Shown one piece after another: positions 24,716 to 32,355 of a DNA stretch of 32,355 nt. Position 1 is the stretch's first letter, and every line of letters begins with the position of its first letter. A program made the position numbers and the translations under genes. The notes below the pieces were generated by a model. It searched no databases. It saw only the letters and a program-made list of their open reading frames with translations, and was not told the origin of the DNA. This stretch comes from Candidatus Accumulibacter aalborgensis. GTDB lineage: Bacteria > Pseudomonadota > Gammaproteobacteria > Burkholderiales > Rhodocyclaceae. The DNA is taken from NCBI RefSeq assembly GCF_900089955.1, contig NZ_FLQX01000008.1, positions 1 through 32,355 on the forward strand, read 5' to 3'.

Positions 24716-25078
24716 TCAAACCCGCAGCATTTCTGCGATGCTCAACAACTCAGCTCGCAACATCTCTGGCGCCAAGGCTGACGAATTGGTGTCCGCCACG
24801 GCATCGTCGAGGCGATTGCGGGCCCCACTGATCGTGAAGCCCTGACTGTAAAGAAGTTCGCGAATGCGGCGAACGAGCAACACTTCGTGGTGCTGATAAT
24901 ATCGACGGTTGCCTCGACGCTTCACCGGCCTGAGCTGCGAGAACTCCTGCTCCCAGTAGCGCAGGACATGCGGTTTGACCCCACACAGCTCGCTGACCTC
25001 GCCAATCGTGAAGTAGCGCTTGGCCGGAATGGCCGGCAACGGTTCATCGCCGGTGTCTTTATGACTCGCTTCCATCAT
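24716..25078 (-). CDS. MerR-family transcriptional regulator
   Basis: A 120-residue regulator with the MerR winged helix at about residues 21-90: [26 protein letters not shown], then RGNRRYY and the recognition-wing [20 protein letters not shown]. The C-terminal part is a short dimerisation helix without the Cys residues of metal-sensing members, so the effector is unknown. A MerR gene just after ihfA is usual in beta- and gammaproteobacteria. Its start (ATG at 25078 or 25075) lies inside the end of ihfA, so the two are coupled. Confidence 0.9.
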   Translation of the reverse strand: MMEASHKDTGDEPLPAIPAKRYFTIGEVSELCGVKPHVLRYWEQEFSQLRPVKRRGNRRYYQHHEVLLVRRIRELLYSQGFTISGARNRLDDAVADTNSSALAPEMLRAELLSIAEMLRV

Positions 25079-25361
25079 ACGCGTGCTCCACCTCGACCTT
25101 CAGTTTCTGGCTGGCATGAAAAGTGACCACCCGGCGCGCCGAGATCGGGATTTCCTCGCCTGTCTTTGGATTGCGGCCCGGCCGCTGCGGCTTGTCGCGC
25201 AACTGAAAATTGCCGAATCCCGACAGTTTTACGCCGTCGCCAGCCTCCAGCGCGTTGCGGATTTCTTCGAAAAAAGCCTCGACCATATCCTTTGCCTCAC
25301 GCTTGTTGAGACCCACCTTCTCGAACAGCAAGTCCGCGAGTTCTGCTTTGGTAAGCGTCAT
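25059..25361 (-). CDS. ihfA: Integration host factor subunit alpha
   Basis: A 100-residue DNA-bending protein. It starts at ATG 25361, where [15 protein letters not shown] matches the family; a purine-rich GGGGGAGGA is directly upstream. The frame runs on to 25403, but that part overlaps the pheT end. The helical dimerisation body (residues 1-50) and the beta-arm [14 protein letters not shown] with its DNA-intercalating Pro are intact. IHF acts in nucleoid structure, recombination and promoter control. It follows pheT by 13 nt, the standard order. Confidence 0.95.
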   Translation of the reverse strand: MTLTKAELADLLFEKVGLNKREAKDMVEAFFEEIRNALEAGDGVKLSGFGNFQLRDKPQRPGRNPKTGEEIPISARRVVTFHASQKLKVEVEHAYDGSES

Positions 25362-25374
25362 TCCTCCCCCTTTC

Positions 25375-27750
25375 TCAGACGCGAAGCTGGGCGGCGAATG
25401 CATCTTGCAGATAGGCCGTCAACTGCTGCATCGCCGCGTCGACTTCGACTTCAAGCAACGTTTTTTGAGTATCTTGCATCATTATGCGAAAGGCAAGGCT
25501 TTTCTTGCCCGCTTCGACGCCTCTGCCGGCATAGACATCGAACAAGCTGATGTGCCTTACGATGGCTGGGCGATTGGCGGTCATCCCATCGACCAGCTTC
25601 TGCAATTCAAGTTCGTGATCGACGACGATCGCCACATCGCGTATGACCGGTGGTTGGCGGGAAACCTCGGCGTAGTGCGGCAGGCTGGCCACCAGCACGG
25701 CATCGAGGTCAAGTTCGAAAAGCACCGGAGCCAGAGGCAAGTCGTACTTCTGCTGCCACTGCGGATGCAACTCGCCGACAAAACCGATTGCCCGGCCATC
25801 GACCAGCAGCCGTGCACTGCGACCAGGGTGCAAGGCCGGATGCAGCGCTGTCTCGAAGCGTGCCGTGAGCGGGGCGAGCAGCATCTCGAGATCGCCCTTG
25901 ACATCGAAAAAGTCGACGTTGCGGGCCAAGTTTCCCCACTGCTCGGGAAGCGCGCTGCCGTACGCCAGCGCGGTGAGTCGCCATGGCTGGCGAAAGCCTG
26001 CTACCGGGCCACCGAGCGGATCGCGAACGAAGCAGCGCCCGGTCTCGAAAACGCGAACGCGGATCTGTCGACGCTTGAGGTTGGTCGCCACGTTGGCGAT
26101 GAGGCCGCCGATCAGCGTCGAGCGCATGACGCTCATTTGGCTGGCGATCGGGTTGGCCAGCCGAATCGGCTGATCGTTGGCCGAAAAATCGGCTTCCCAG
26201 CTCTCATCGACGAAGGCAAAGTTGACCACCTCCTGATAACCGCAATCAACCAGCATCTGTCGCGCACGAGGCAGAGGCCGCGCCTCTTCAGTCTGCGGCA
26301 ACATGGACATCAAGGCCCGCGGCGCCGGCGCCGGAATATTTTCGTAGCCGTGCAGCCGAGCAATCTCTTCGATCAGGTCTTCTTCGATCTCGATATCGAA
26401 ACGGTAGGTCGGCGGCGTGACGATGAAGTCGTCTCCGTCCCGACCAAACGGCAGATGGAGGCGCGAGAAGATCTCGCCAATGCGCTCAGTGGTGAACGCC
26501 AGGCCGAGAACCCTGGCCACTCGCGCCGGCCGCAGACGAACCGGCGGACGATCGGGCAATCTCGCCAGGGCTTCGCTGACTGGCCCGGCCTGGCCACCGC
26601 AGATATCGATGAGCAAGCGGGTAGCGCGTTCGAGCGCGCGTCGCGTGCCACCGAAATCGACGCCACGTTCGAAGCGATGCGAGGCGTCGGAGACAAAGCA
26701 GTAGCGGCGAGCGCGGCCGGCAATCGCTGGCGGGGAAAAAAACGCGGCCTCCAGAAACACATCGGTCGTCGCCAGCGTGATGCCGCTGTCCTCCCCCCCC
26801 ATGACCCCGGCCATGGCCAGCGGGAGGTGATCATCGGCGATCACGAGAACGTCCGCCTGCAACTCGAGCGTCTGCTCGTTGAGCAGGAGGATCTTTTCCG
26901 CCGGACGCGCCATGCGGGCGTGTATGGCACCCTGCAGTCGGGTATTGTCAAAGGCGTGCAAGGGCTGGCCCAATTCGAGCATCACGTAGTTGGTGATGTC
27001 GACCAGTGCCGAAATCGGGCGAATTCCGCTCCGTTCGAGGCGCCGCCTCATCCAGGCGGGAGTCACGGCGCGCGCGTTGACGCCGGCGATGACCCGACCG
27101 CAATAGCGTGGGCAAGCGTCCGGGGCGTCGAGCACGACCGCTCGGGCAGCCGCGATGGTGACCTCGACGTCGTCGACTTCCGTGAAGCGGGCCGGCGTGC
27201 CGGTCAACGCAGAGACTTCGCGGGCCAGACCTTCGAGCGACAGGCAGTCAGCCCGGTTCGGCGTCAACTTGAGCGTCAGCAGGCGGTCATCGAGGTCGAG
27301 ATGAGCACGGATATCGTCGCCGACCACCGCGTCGGCGGCAAGGACCAGCAAACCAGCAGCGTCGTCGGCAATAGCTAACTCCTTGGCCGAGCAGAGCATG
27401 CCGAAGGACTCAACGCTGCGCACCTTGCTGACCGCGATCCTGAAGCCGCCCGGCAATTCGGCACCGGGCAACGCACACGGCACCTTGATCCCGGCGACGA
27501 CGTTCGGCGCGCCGCAGACGATCTGCAGTGCCTCGCCGGAACCGACATCGACGCGGCAGACGCTGAGGCGATCAGCACCCGGATGTTTGTCTACGGCGAG
27601 CACCTGGCCGACGACGACGCGGTCGAAGAACGGAGCGACGGTTTCTTCCTGCTCCACTTCGAGGCCGGCCATGGTCAACAGGTGCGCGAACTCATCACCC
27701 ACGCAGGCGGGGTCGACAAAGGTACGGAGCCAGGATTCCGAGAATTTCAT
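25375..27750 (-). CDS. pheT: Phenylalanyl-tRNA synthetase beta subunit
   Basis: A 791-residue subunit of the alpha2-beta2 enzyme that charges tRNA-Phe and edits mischarged Tyr. Starting at ATG 27750 it has the N-terminal EMAP-like tRNA-binding domain (about residues 40-150, [20 protein letters not shown]), the B3/B4 editing region, B5, the catalytic-like core, and the C-terminal ferredoxin-like anticodon-binding domain ([20 protein letters not shown] to the end). The length is normal (E. coli 795). It lies 27 nt after pheS. Confidence 0.97.
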   Translation of the reverse strand: MKFSESWLRTFVDPACVGDEFAHLLTMAGLEVEQEETVAPFFDRVVVGQVLAVDKHPGADRLSVCRVDVGSGEALQIVCGAPNVVAGIKVPCALPGAELPGGFRIAVSKVRSVESFGMLCSAKELAIADDAAGLLVLAADAVVGDDIRAHLDLDDRLLTLKLTPNRADCLSLEGLAREVSALTGTPARFTEVDDVEVTIAAARAVVLDAPDACPRYCGRVIAGVNARAVTPAWMRRRLERSGIRPISALVDITNYVMLELGQPLHAFDNTRLQGAIHARMARPAEKILLLNEQTLELQADVLVIADDHLPLAMAGVMGGEDSGITLATTDVFLEAAFFSPPAIAGRARRYCFVSDASHRFERGVDFGGTRRALERATRLLIDICGGQAGPVSEALARLPDRPPVRLRPARVARVLGLAFTTERIGEIFSRLHLPFGRDGDDFIVTPPTYRFDIEIEEDLIEEIARLHGYENIPAPAPRALMSMLPQTEEARPLPRARQMLVDCGYQEVVNFAFVDESWEADFSANDQPIRLANPIASQMSVMRSTLIGGLIANVATNLKRRQIRVRVFETGRCFVRDPLGGPVAGFRQPWRLTALAYGSALPEQWGNLARNVDFFDVKGDLEMLLAPLTARFETALHPALHPGRSARLLVDGRAIGFVGELHPQWQQKYDLPLAPVLFELDLDAVLVASLPHYAEVSRQPPVIRDVAIVVDHELELQKLVDGMTANRPAIVRHISLFDVYAGRGVEAGKKSLAFRIMMQDTQKTLLEVEVDAAMQQLTAYLQDAFAAQLRV

Positions 27751-27777
27751 GGGTGCTTTACGCCAGGAGAAACACGG

Positions 27778-28890
<1,113 letters not shown>

Positions 28891-29250
28891 TCAGGCGTGG
28901 AGTTGGGCCTTGGCCTGCTGGGCCAGAACAGCAAAGGCCGGCTTGTCGAAAACCGCCAAATCGGCCAGCACCTTGCGGTCCACTTCGATCTGCGCTTTCT
29001 TCAGGCCATTCATGAAAGTGCTGTACTTCATGCCCAGTTCTCTGGCCGCCGCATTGATGCGGGCAATCCAGAGGCTACGGAACTGACGCTTCCTTTGCCG
29101 GCGATCACGGTACGCGTACTGGCCGGCCTTCATGACCGCCTGTTTGGCGACGCGATAGACATTCTTGCGCCGACCGCGATAACCCTTGGCCAGAGCGAGA
29201 ATCTTCTTGTGGCGCGCGTGCGCCGTTACACCACGTTTGACTCGGGGCAT
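28891..29250 (-). CDS. rplT: 50S ribosomal protein L20
   Basis: A 119-residue very basic protein ([20 protein letters not shown]) of normal length, needed in early assembly of the large subunit by binding 23S rRNA. In many bacteria it also represses its own operon by binding the rpmI leader. It starts 11 nt after rpmI, with a GGAGAT-like site before the ATG, and precedes the terminator at 28848-28872. Confidence 0.97.
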   Translation of the reverse strand: MPRVKRGVTAHARHKKILALAKGYRGRRKNVYRVAKQAVMKAGQYAYRDRRQRKRQFRSLWIARINAAARELGMKYSTFMNGLKKAQIEVDRKVLADLAVFDKPAFAVLAQQAKAQLHA

Positions 29251-29261
29251 TTCTTATCTCC

Positions 29262-29459
29262 TCAGGCGTAAGGCAGCATGGAACGAACCATGGCCTTGTC
29301 AGAGGCATGCACCTCGGTCACTCCACGCAACTGGCGCTTGGTCTTGGTATCCTTCTTGGTCAGGATATGTCGCTTGAACGCGTGCGAGCGCTTGATTCGT
29401 CCGCTGGGACTGATCGTGAAGCGCTTTTTCGCCCCCGACTTGGTCTTCATTTTGGGCAT
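29262..29459 (-). CDS. rpmI: 50S ribosomal protein L35
   Basis: A 65-residue basic protein ([13 protein letters not shown]). ATG 29459 is chosen by family N-terminus and by AGGAG 7 nt upstream; the frame is open to 29510 without homology. The 95-nt gap to infC is the place where L20-mediated translational control acts in E. coli. No pseudoknot could be confirmed by eye. Confidence 0.96.
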   Translation of the reverse strand: MPKMKTKSGAKKRFTISPSGRIKRSHAFKRHILTKKDTKTKRQLRGVTEVHASDKAMVRSMLPYA

Positions 29460-29554
29460 TGAATGCTCCTGTTTATAAACATGCTGCCAGGTGTCCCCCG
29501 ACGGGAGCACTTTCGACCCGGCACCACTTGTATGGTCGGTTCCTGCGTCTGGAA

Positions 29555-30076
29555 CTACTTCTTCTTGCTCGGCGTCAGCACCATGACCATCTGGCGGCCT
29601 TCCATCTTTGGCATCTGCTCGACGAGCGCCATCTCTTGCAGATCTGCCCTGATCCGTTCAATCTGGCGCATGCCAATATCCTGGTGCGCCATTTCTCGAC
29701 CACGGAAGCGCAAGGTCACCTTGACTTTGTCTTCTTCTTCAAGGAAGCGCGTCATGTTGCGCAGTTTGATCTGATAGTCGTTCTCGTCCGTCCCCGGACG
29801 AAACTTGACTTCCTTCACCTGCACCTGTTTCTGTTTGAGCTTTGCCTCGTGCTGGCGCTTCTGCTCCTGGTACTTGAACTTGCCGAAATCAACGATGCGA
29901 CAGACCGGCGGCTGCGCCATTGGGGCAATCTCGACCAGGTCGAGTCCAGCTTCCTGAGCCAGAGCGTAAGCGGCCCTGACACTCATTACTCCAAGTGCCT
30001 CGCCTTCTTCGCCGACGAGACGAACTTCCGGTGCGTTGATCTCTTGGTTAACGCGTTGCGCCTTTTGCAGTGCGAT
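29555..30076 (-). CDS. infC: Translation initiation factor IF-3, AUC start
   Basis: A 173-residue factor that prevents subunit joining and proofreads start codons. The first ATG of the frame (29986) would cut off the first 30 residues of the N-terminal domain. Upstream, the frame remains open and encodes the conserved [20 protein letters not shown]. It begins at ATC (30076-30074), placed 7 nt after AAGGAG. IF-3 genes typically use AUU or a similar rare start, which lets IF-3 repress itself; AUC fits that rule. The C-terminal domain ([20 protein letters not shown]) is intact. It lies 26 nt after thrS. Confidence 0.95.
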   Translation of the reverse strand: MALQKAQRVNQEINAPEVRLVGEEGEALGVMSVRAAYALAQEAGLDLVEIAPMAQPPVCRIVDFGKFKYQEQKRQHEAKLKQKQVQVKEVKFRPGTDENDYQIKLRNMTRFLEEEDKVKVTLRFRGREMAHQDIGMRQIERIRADLQEMALVEQMPKMEGRQMVMVLTPSKKK

Positions 30077-30083
30077 GGGTTCA

Positions 30084-30089
30084 CTCCTT
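30084..30089 (-). promoter_or_regulatory. Ribosome site that fixes the AUC start of infC
   Basis: AAGGAG on the minus strand, with exactly 7 nt to the ATC codon. No ATG or GTG at suitable distance competes with it in the infC frame. Confidence 0.8.
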
Positions 30090-30102
30090 GTGTCGACAAA
30101 AG

Positions 30103-32019
30103 TTAAGCCGTGCCACTTCGCGACGCAATTTCATCAAGAAGCTGCTGAATCAGGGCATCTAGCGACATTTGTCCCAAGTCCCGACCCCCGCGTGTGCGCA
30201 CGGCCACCAGATTGGCTGCCACTTCCTTATCGCCAACGACGACCTGGTAGGGCAGCTTGTTCAAGCTATGTTCGCGGATTTTACGGGTAATTTTTTCGTT
30301 GCGCAAATCCGCTTCGACCCGCACACCGGCCTCGCGCAGCGCAGCCGCCACCTGCTCGGCATATTCGGACTGTTTCTCCGAAATATTGAGCACCACAGCC
30401 TGCATCGGCGATAGCCACAAGGGCATGGCGCCAGCATAGTGTTCGATGAGAATTCCGATAAAGCGTTCGAGCGAACCGAGGATCGCCCGGTGCAACATGA
30501 CCGGAATGTGACGCTCGTTGTCCTCGCCCACATAGTGCGCATCGAGGCGCGCCGGCAAGGCGAAATCAAGTTGCAGCGTGCCACACTGCCAGACCCGTCC
30601 GAGACAGTCCTTGAGCGAAAACTCTATTTTCGGGCCGTAAAAAGCGCCTTCCCCAGGTTGCACATCGTAGGAGAGGCCCTTGATGGCCAAAGCTTCGGCC
30701 AGCGCGACTTCCGCCCGGTCCCACTCCTCGTCGGAACCGATGCGCTTTTCGGGGCGCGTCGACAGCTTGACGAGAATTTCGGCGAAGCCGAAATCCGCAT
30801 ATACCTCTTCCAGGAGGTCGATGAAGGCGGCAGTCTCCGACAGGACCTGCGCTTCGGTACAGAAAATGTGCGCGTCATCCTGAACGAAGGCGCGAACGCG
30901 CATGATGCCGTGCAAGGCACCTGAGGGCTCGTTGCGATGACACGAGCCGAACTCGGCCAGCCGCAAAGGCAAGTCACGATAGCTGCGCAAGCCCTGATTG
31001 AAGATCTGGATGTGACCAGGGCAGTTCATCGGTTTGATCGCGTAATCACGGTTTTCCGACGCCGTGGTGAACATGTGCTCGGCGTAATTGTGCCAATGAC
31101 CCGAGCGCTCCCACAGCGTGCGATCCATGACCATCGGCGTCTTGACTTCACAATACCCGTTCCGGCCGAGGACACGGCGCATGTACTGCTCGACCTCCTG
31201 CCAGATCGTCCACCCCTTCGGGTGCCAGAAAACCATTCCCGGCGCCTCGTCCTGCAGGTGGAAAAGGTCCAGGTGCCGACCGAGCTTGCGGTGGTCGCGT
31301 TTCTCGGCCTCCTCGAGCATATGCAGGTAGGCGTCCTGATCTTCTTTCCGGGTCCACGCCGTACCGTAGATCCTCTGCAGTTGTTCGTTGCGATGATCGC
31401 CACGCCAGTAGGCACCAGCGAGCTTCATCAGTTTGAATACCTTGAGCTTGCCTGTTGAAGGCACATGCGGACCGCGGCAGAGGTCGACGAACTCGCCCTC
31501 ACGATAGAGCGACACTTCCTGTCCTTGCGGGATGGCATCGATCAGCTCGGCCTTGTAGCGCTCGCCGATCGACCTGAAGAAGGCGATCGCCTCATCGCGC
31601 TGCCAAACCTCACGCCGCACCGGAAGGTCCCGCCGGGCAATTTCGGTCATCCGCTTTTCAATCGCCGCCAGGTCCTCGGGAGTAAACGGGCGCTCGTAGG
31701 CGAAGTCGTAGTAGAAGCCGTTCTCGATCACCGGGCCGATCGTCACCTGCGCCGCCGGAAAGAGTTCCTTGACCGCGTAAGCCATCAGATGCGCGGTGGA
31801 GTGCCGGATGATCTCCAGGCCCTCGGGATCCTTCTCGGTAATGATGCCAAGCTGTGCGTCAGTGGTGATGGAAAAGGATGTATCCACCAGGCGACCGTCG
31901 ACCCGGCCCGCCAGGGCCGCACGCGCCAGACCCGCGCCGATACTCTGCGCAACTTCGGCAACCGTGACGGGCTGCGCGAACTCCCTTTGAGAACCGTCAG
32001 GCAATTTGACAACCGGCAT
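30103..32019 (-). CDS. thrS: Threonyl-tRNA synthetase
   Basis: A 638-residue class II enzyme. ATG 32019 ([10 protein letters not shown]) is chosen by the family N-terminus; the frame is open to 32076 without homology. It has the TGS domain (residues 1-60), the editing domain with HSTAH (His73, His77), the catalytic core with the zinc Cys333 in MNCPGH, and the C-terminal anticodon-binding domain ([15 protein letters not shown] onward). Length matches E. coli (642). It heads the thrS-infC-rpmI-rplT group and begins only 90 nt after the 5S rRNA on the same strand. Confidence 0.97.
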   Translation of the reverse strand: MPVVKLPDGSQREFAQPVTVAEVAQSIGAGLARAALAGRVDGRLVDTSFSITTDAQLGIITEKDPEGLEIIRHSTAHLMAYAVKELFPAAQVTIGPVIENGFYYDFAYERPFTPEDLAAIEKRMTEIARRDLPVRREVWQRDEAIAFFRSIGERYKAELIDAIPQGQEVSLYREGEFVDLCRGPHVPSTGKLKVFKLMKLAGAYWRGDHRNEQLQRIYGTAWTRKEDQDAYLHMLEEAEKRDHRKLGRHLDLFHLQDEAPGMVFWHPKGWTIWQEVEQYMRRVLGRNGYCEVKTPMVMDRTLWERSGHWHNYAEHMFTTASENRDYAIKPMNCPGHIQIFNQGLRSYRDLPLRLAEFGSCHRNEPSGALHGIMRVRAFVQDDAHIFCTEAQVLSETAAFIDLLEEVYADFGFAEILVKLSTRPEKRIGSDEEWDRAEVALAEALAIKGLSYDVQPGEGAFYGPKIEFSLKDCLGRVWQCGTLQLDFALPARLDAHYVGEDNERHIPVMLHRAILGSLERFIGILIEHYAGAMPLWLSPMQAVVLNISEKQSEYAEQVAAALREAGVRVEADLRNEKITRKIREHSLNKLPYQVVVGDKEVAANLVAVRTRGGRDLGQMSLDALIQQLLDEIASRSGTA

Positions 32020-32063
32020 AGTGCTACCCCAGCAAGAAAACGGCGCGACCTTGATACTAACGC

Positions 32064-32098
32064 ACAAAGCCCTCACCGCGGAGCGGAGAGGGCTTTGT
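32064..32098 (-). terminator. Hairpin after the 5S rRNA gene
   Basis: ACAAAGCCCTC and GAGGGCTTTGT form a perfect 11-bp stem around 13 nt, 10 nt beyond the 5S 3' end. On the minus strand the run after the stem is GCGTTAG rather than T-rich, whereas on the plus strand it is ATTTT. It probably serves as the rRNA operon terminator, possibly with some read-through into thrS. Confidence 0.7.
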
Positions 32099-32108
32099 AT
32101 TTTGGGGA

Positions 32109-32223
32109 GCCTGGCGGTGACCTACTTTCACACATGAAGTATGCACTATCATCGGCGTGCCTTCGTTTCACGGTCCTGTTCGGGATGGGAAGGGGTGGGT
32201 CCAAAGGGCTATGGCCGCCAAGC
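32109..32223 (-). rRNA. rrf: 5S ribosomal RNA
   Basis: The minus strand reads GCTTGGCGGCCATAGC at its 5' end and ends CACCGCCAGGC, and the ends pair as helix I (GCTTGGCGG / CCGCCAGGC). Internal hallmarks CCCATCCCGAACAGG, CGTGAAACG and GCCGATGATAGT are present. Length about 115 nt, normal. It is the last gene of an rRNA operon whose 23S lies beyond the window. Confidence 0.95.
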
Positions 32224-32355
32224 AAAACTGGTTCGCACGCCGCGTGGTAGCGGGGTGCGTTGGAAGAAGGTTTGGTACAAGGGTTGTGATTGTTTCGATC
32301 CGGTGGGCGAACCGTAGCGTGAGCATGGGTTCGGACCGGTGTTGAGCGTTGAGTT
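32224..32355 (-). other. Part of the 23S-5S internal spacer
   Basis: These 132 bases upstream of the 5S gene show no 23S rRNA 3' end, no tRNA and no convincing frame. They are read as transcribed spacer of the rRNA operon. Confidence 0.5.

Noticed and set aside
25210-27378. 722-codon plus-strand frame opposite pheT
   Set aside because: It is antisense to a certain core gene and has no recognisable domain.

Overview
The window looks like the chromosome of a GC-rich betaproteobacterium, probably of the Rhodocyclales / 'Candidatus Accumulibacter' kind. This rests on base composition and on the order of the core genes (5S rRNA, thrS, infC, rpmI, rplT, pheS, pheT, ihfA, merR, tRNA-Pro). The genus is an inference; no database was searched.

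The window has two parts that converge near 24.45 kb. The right part (24.5-32.4 kb, all minus strand) is a core translation block: the end of an rRNA operon (5S), threonyl-tRNA synthetase, initiation factor 3 with a non-canonical AUC start, ribosomal proteins L35 and L20, both subunits of phenylalanyl-tRNA synthetase, IHF alpha, a MerR-type regulator and tRNA-Pro(GGG). A clear intrinsic terminator or attenuator lies between rplT and pheS, and another follows the tRNA.

The left part (0.2-24.4 kb, mostly plus strand) is an accessory region devoted almost entirely to the cell envelope. It holds two large secreted Cys-type sulfatases (minus strand 654-3128; plus strand 19017-21524), an AraC-type regulator divergent from the first, and a secreted DUF3604 protein. 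It also holds two full-length MscS-family channels plus the remnant of a third, a FadL-like outer-membrane channel and a MetA-pathway-like outer-membrane protein. Further members are a DUF2092 periplasmic protein, a secreted protein with His-containing 18-residue tandem repeats, an OmpA-type lipoprotein, a cardiolipin synthase-like enzyme and a complete pqiA-pqiA-pqiB-pqiC phospholipid-trafficking operon. Two small exported paralogues with the same C-terminus flank the first sulfatase/regulator pair.

Several neighbours are translationally coupled by 4-bp ATGA overlaps: DUF3604 with MscS, MscS with the MetA-like protein, and the two PqiA halves. The most interesting hypothesis is a periplasmic sulfate-ester (or related) processing cluster: outer-membrane entry, periplasmic sulfatases and DUF3604 enzyme, inner-membrane channels, AraC control. 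No sulfatase-maturing enzyme or sulfate transporter is seen here, so the substrate is unknown. Signs of decay are an apparent frameshift at the start of the AraC gene, a 3'-terminal MscS fragment at 8.4 kb and an outer-membrane-protein C-terminal fragment at 18.8 kb.
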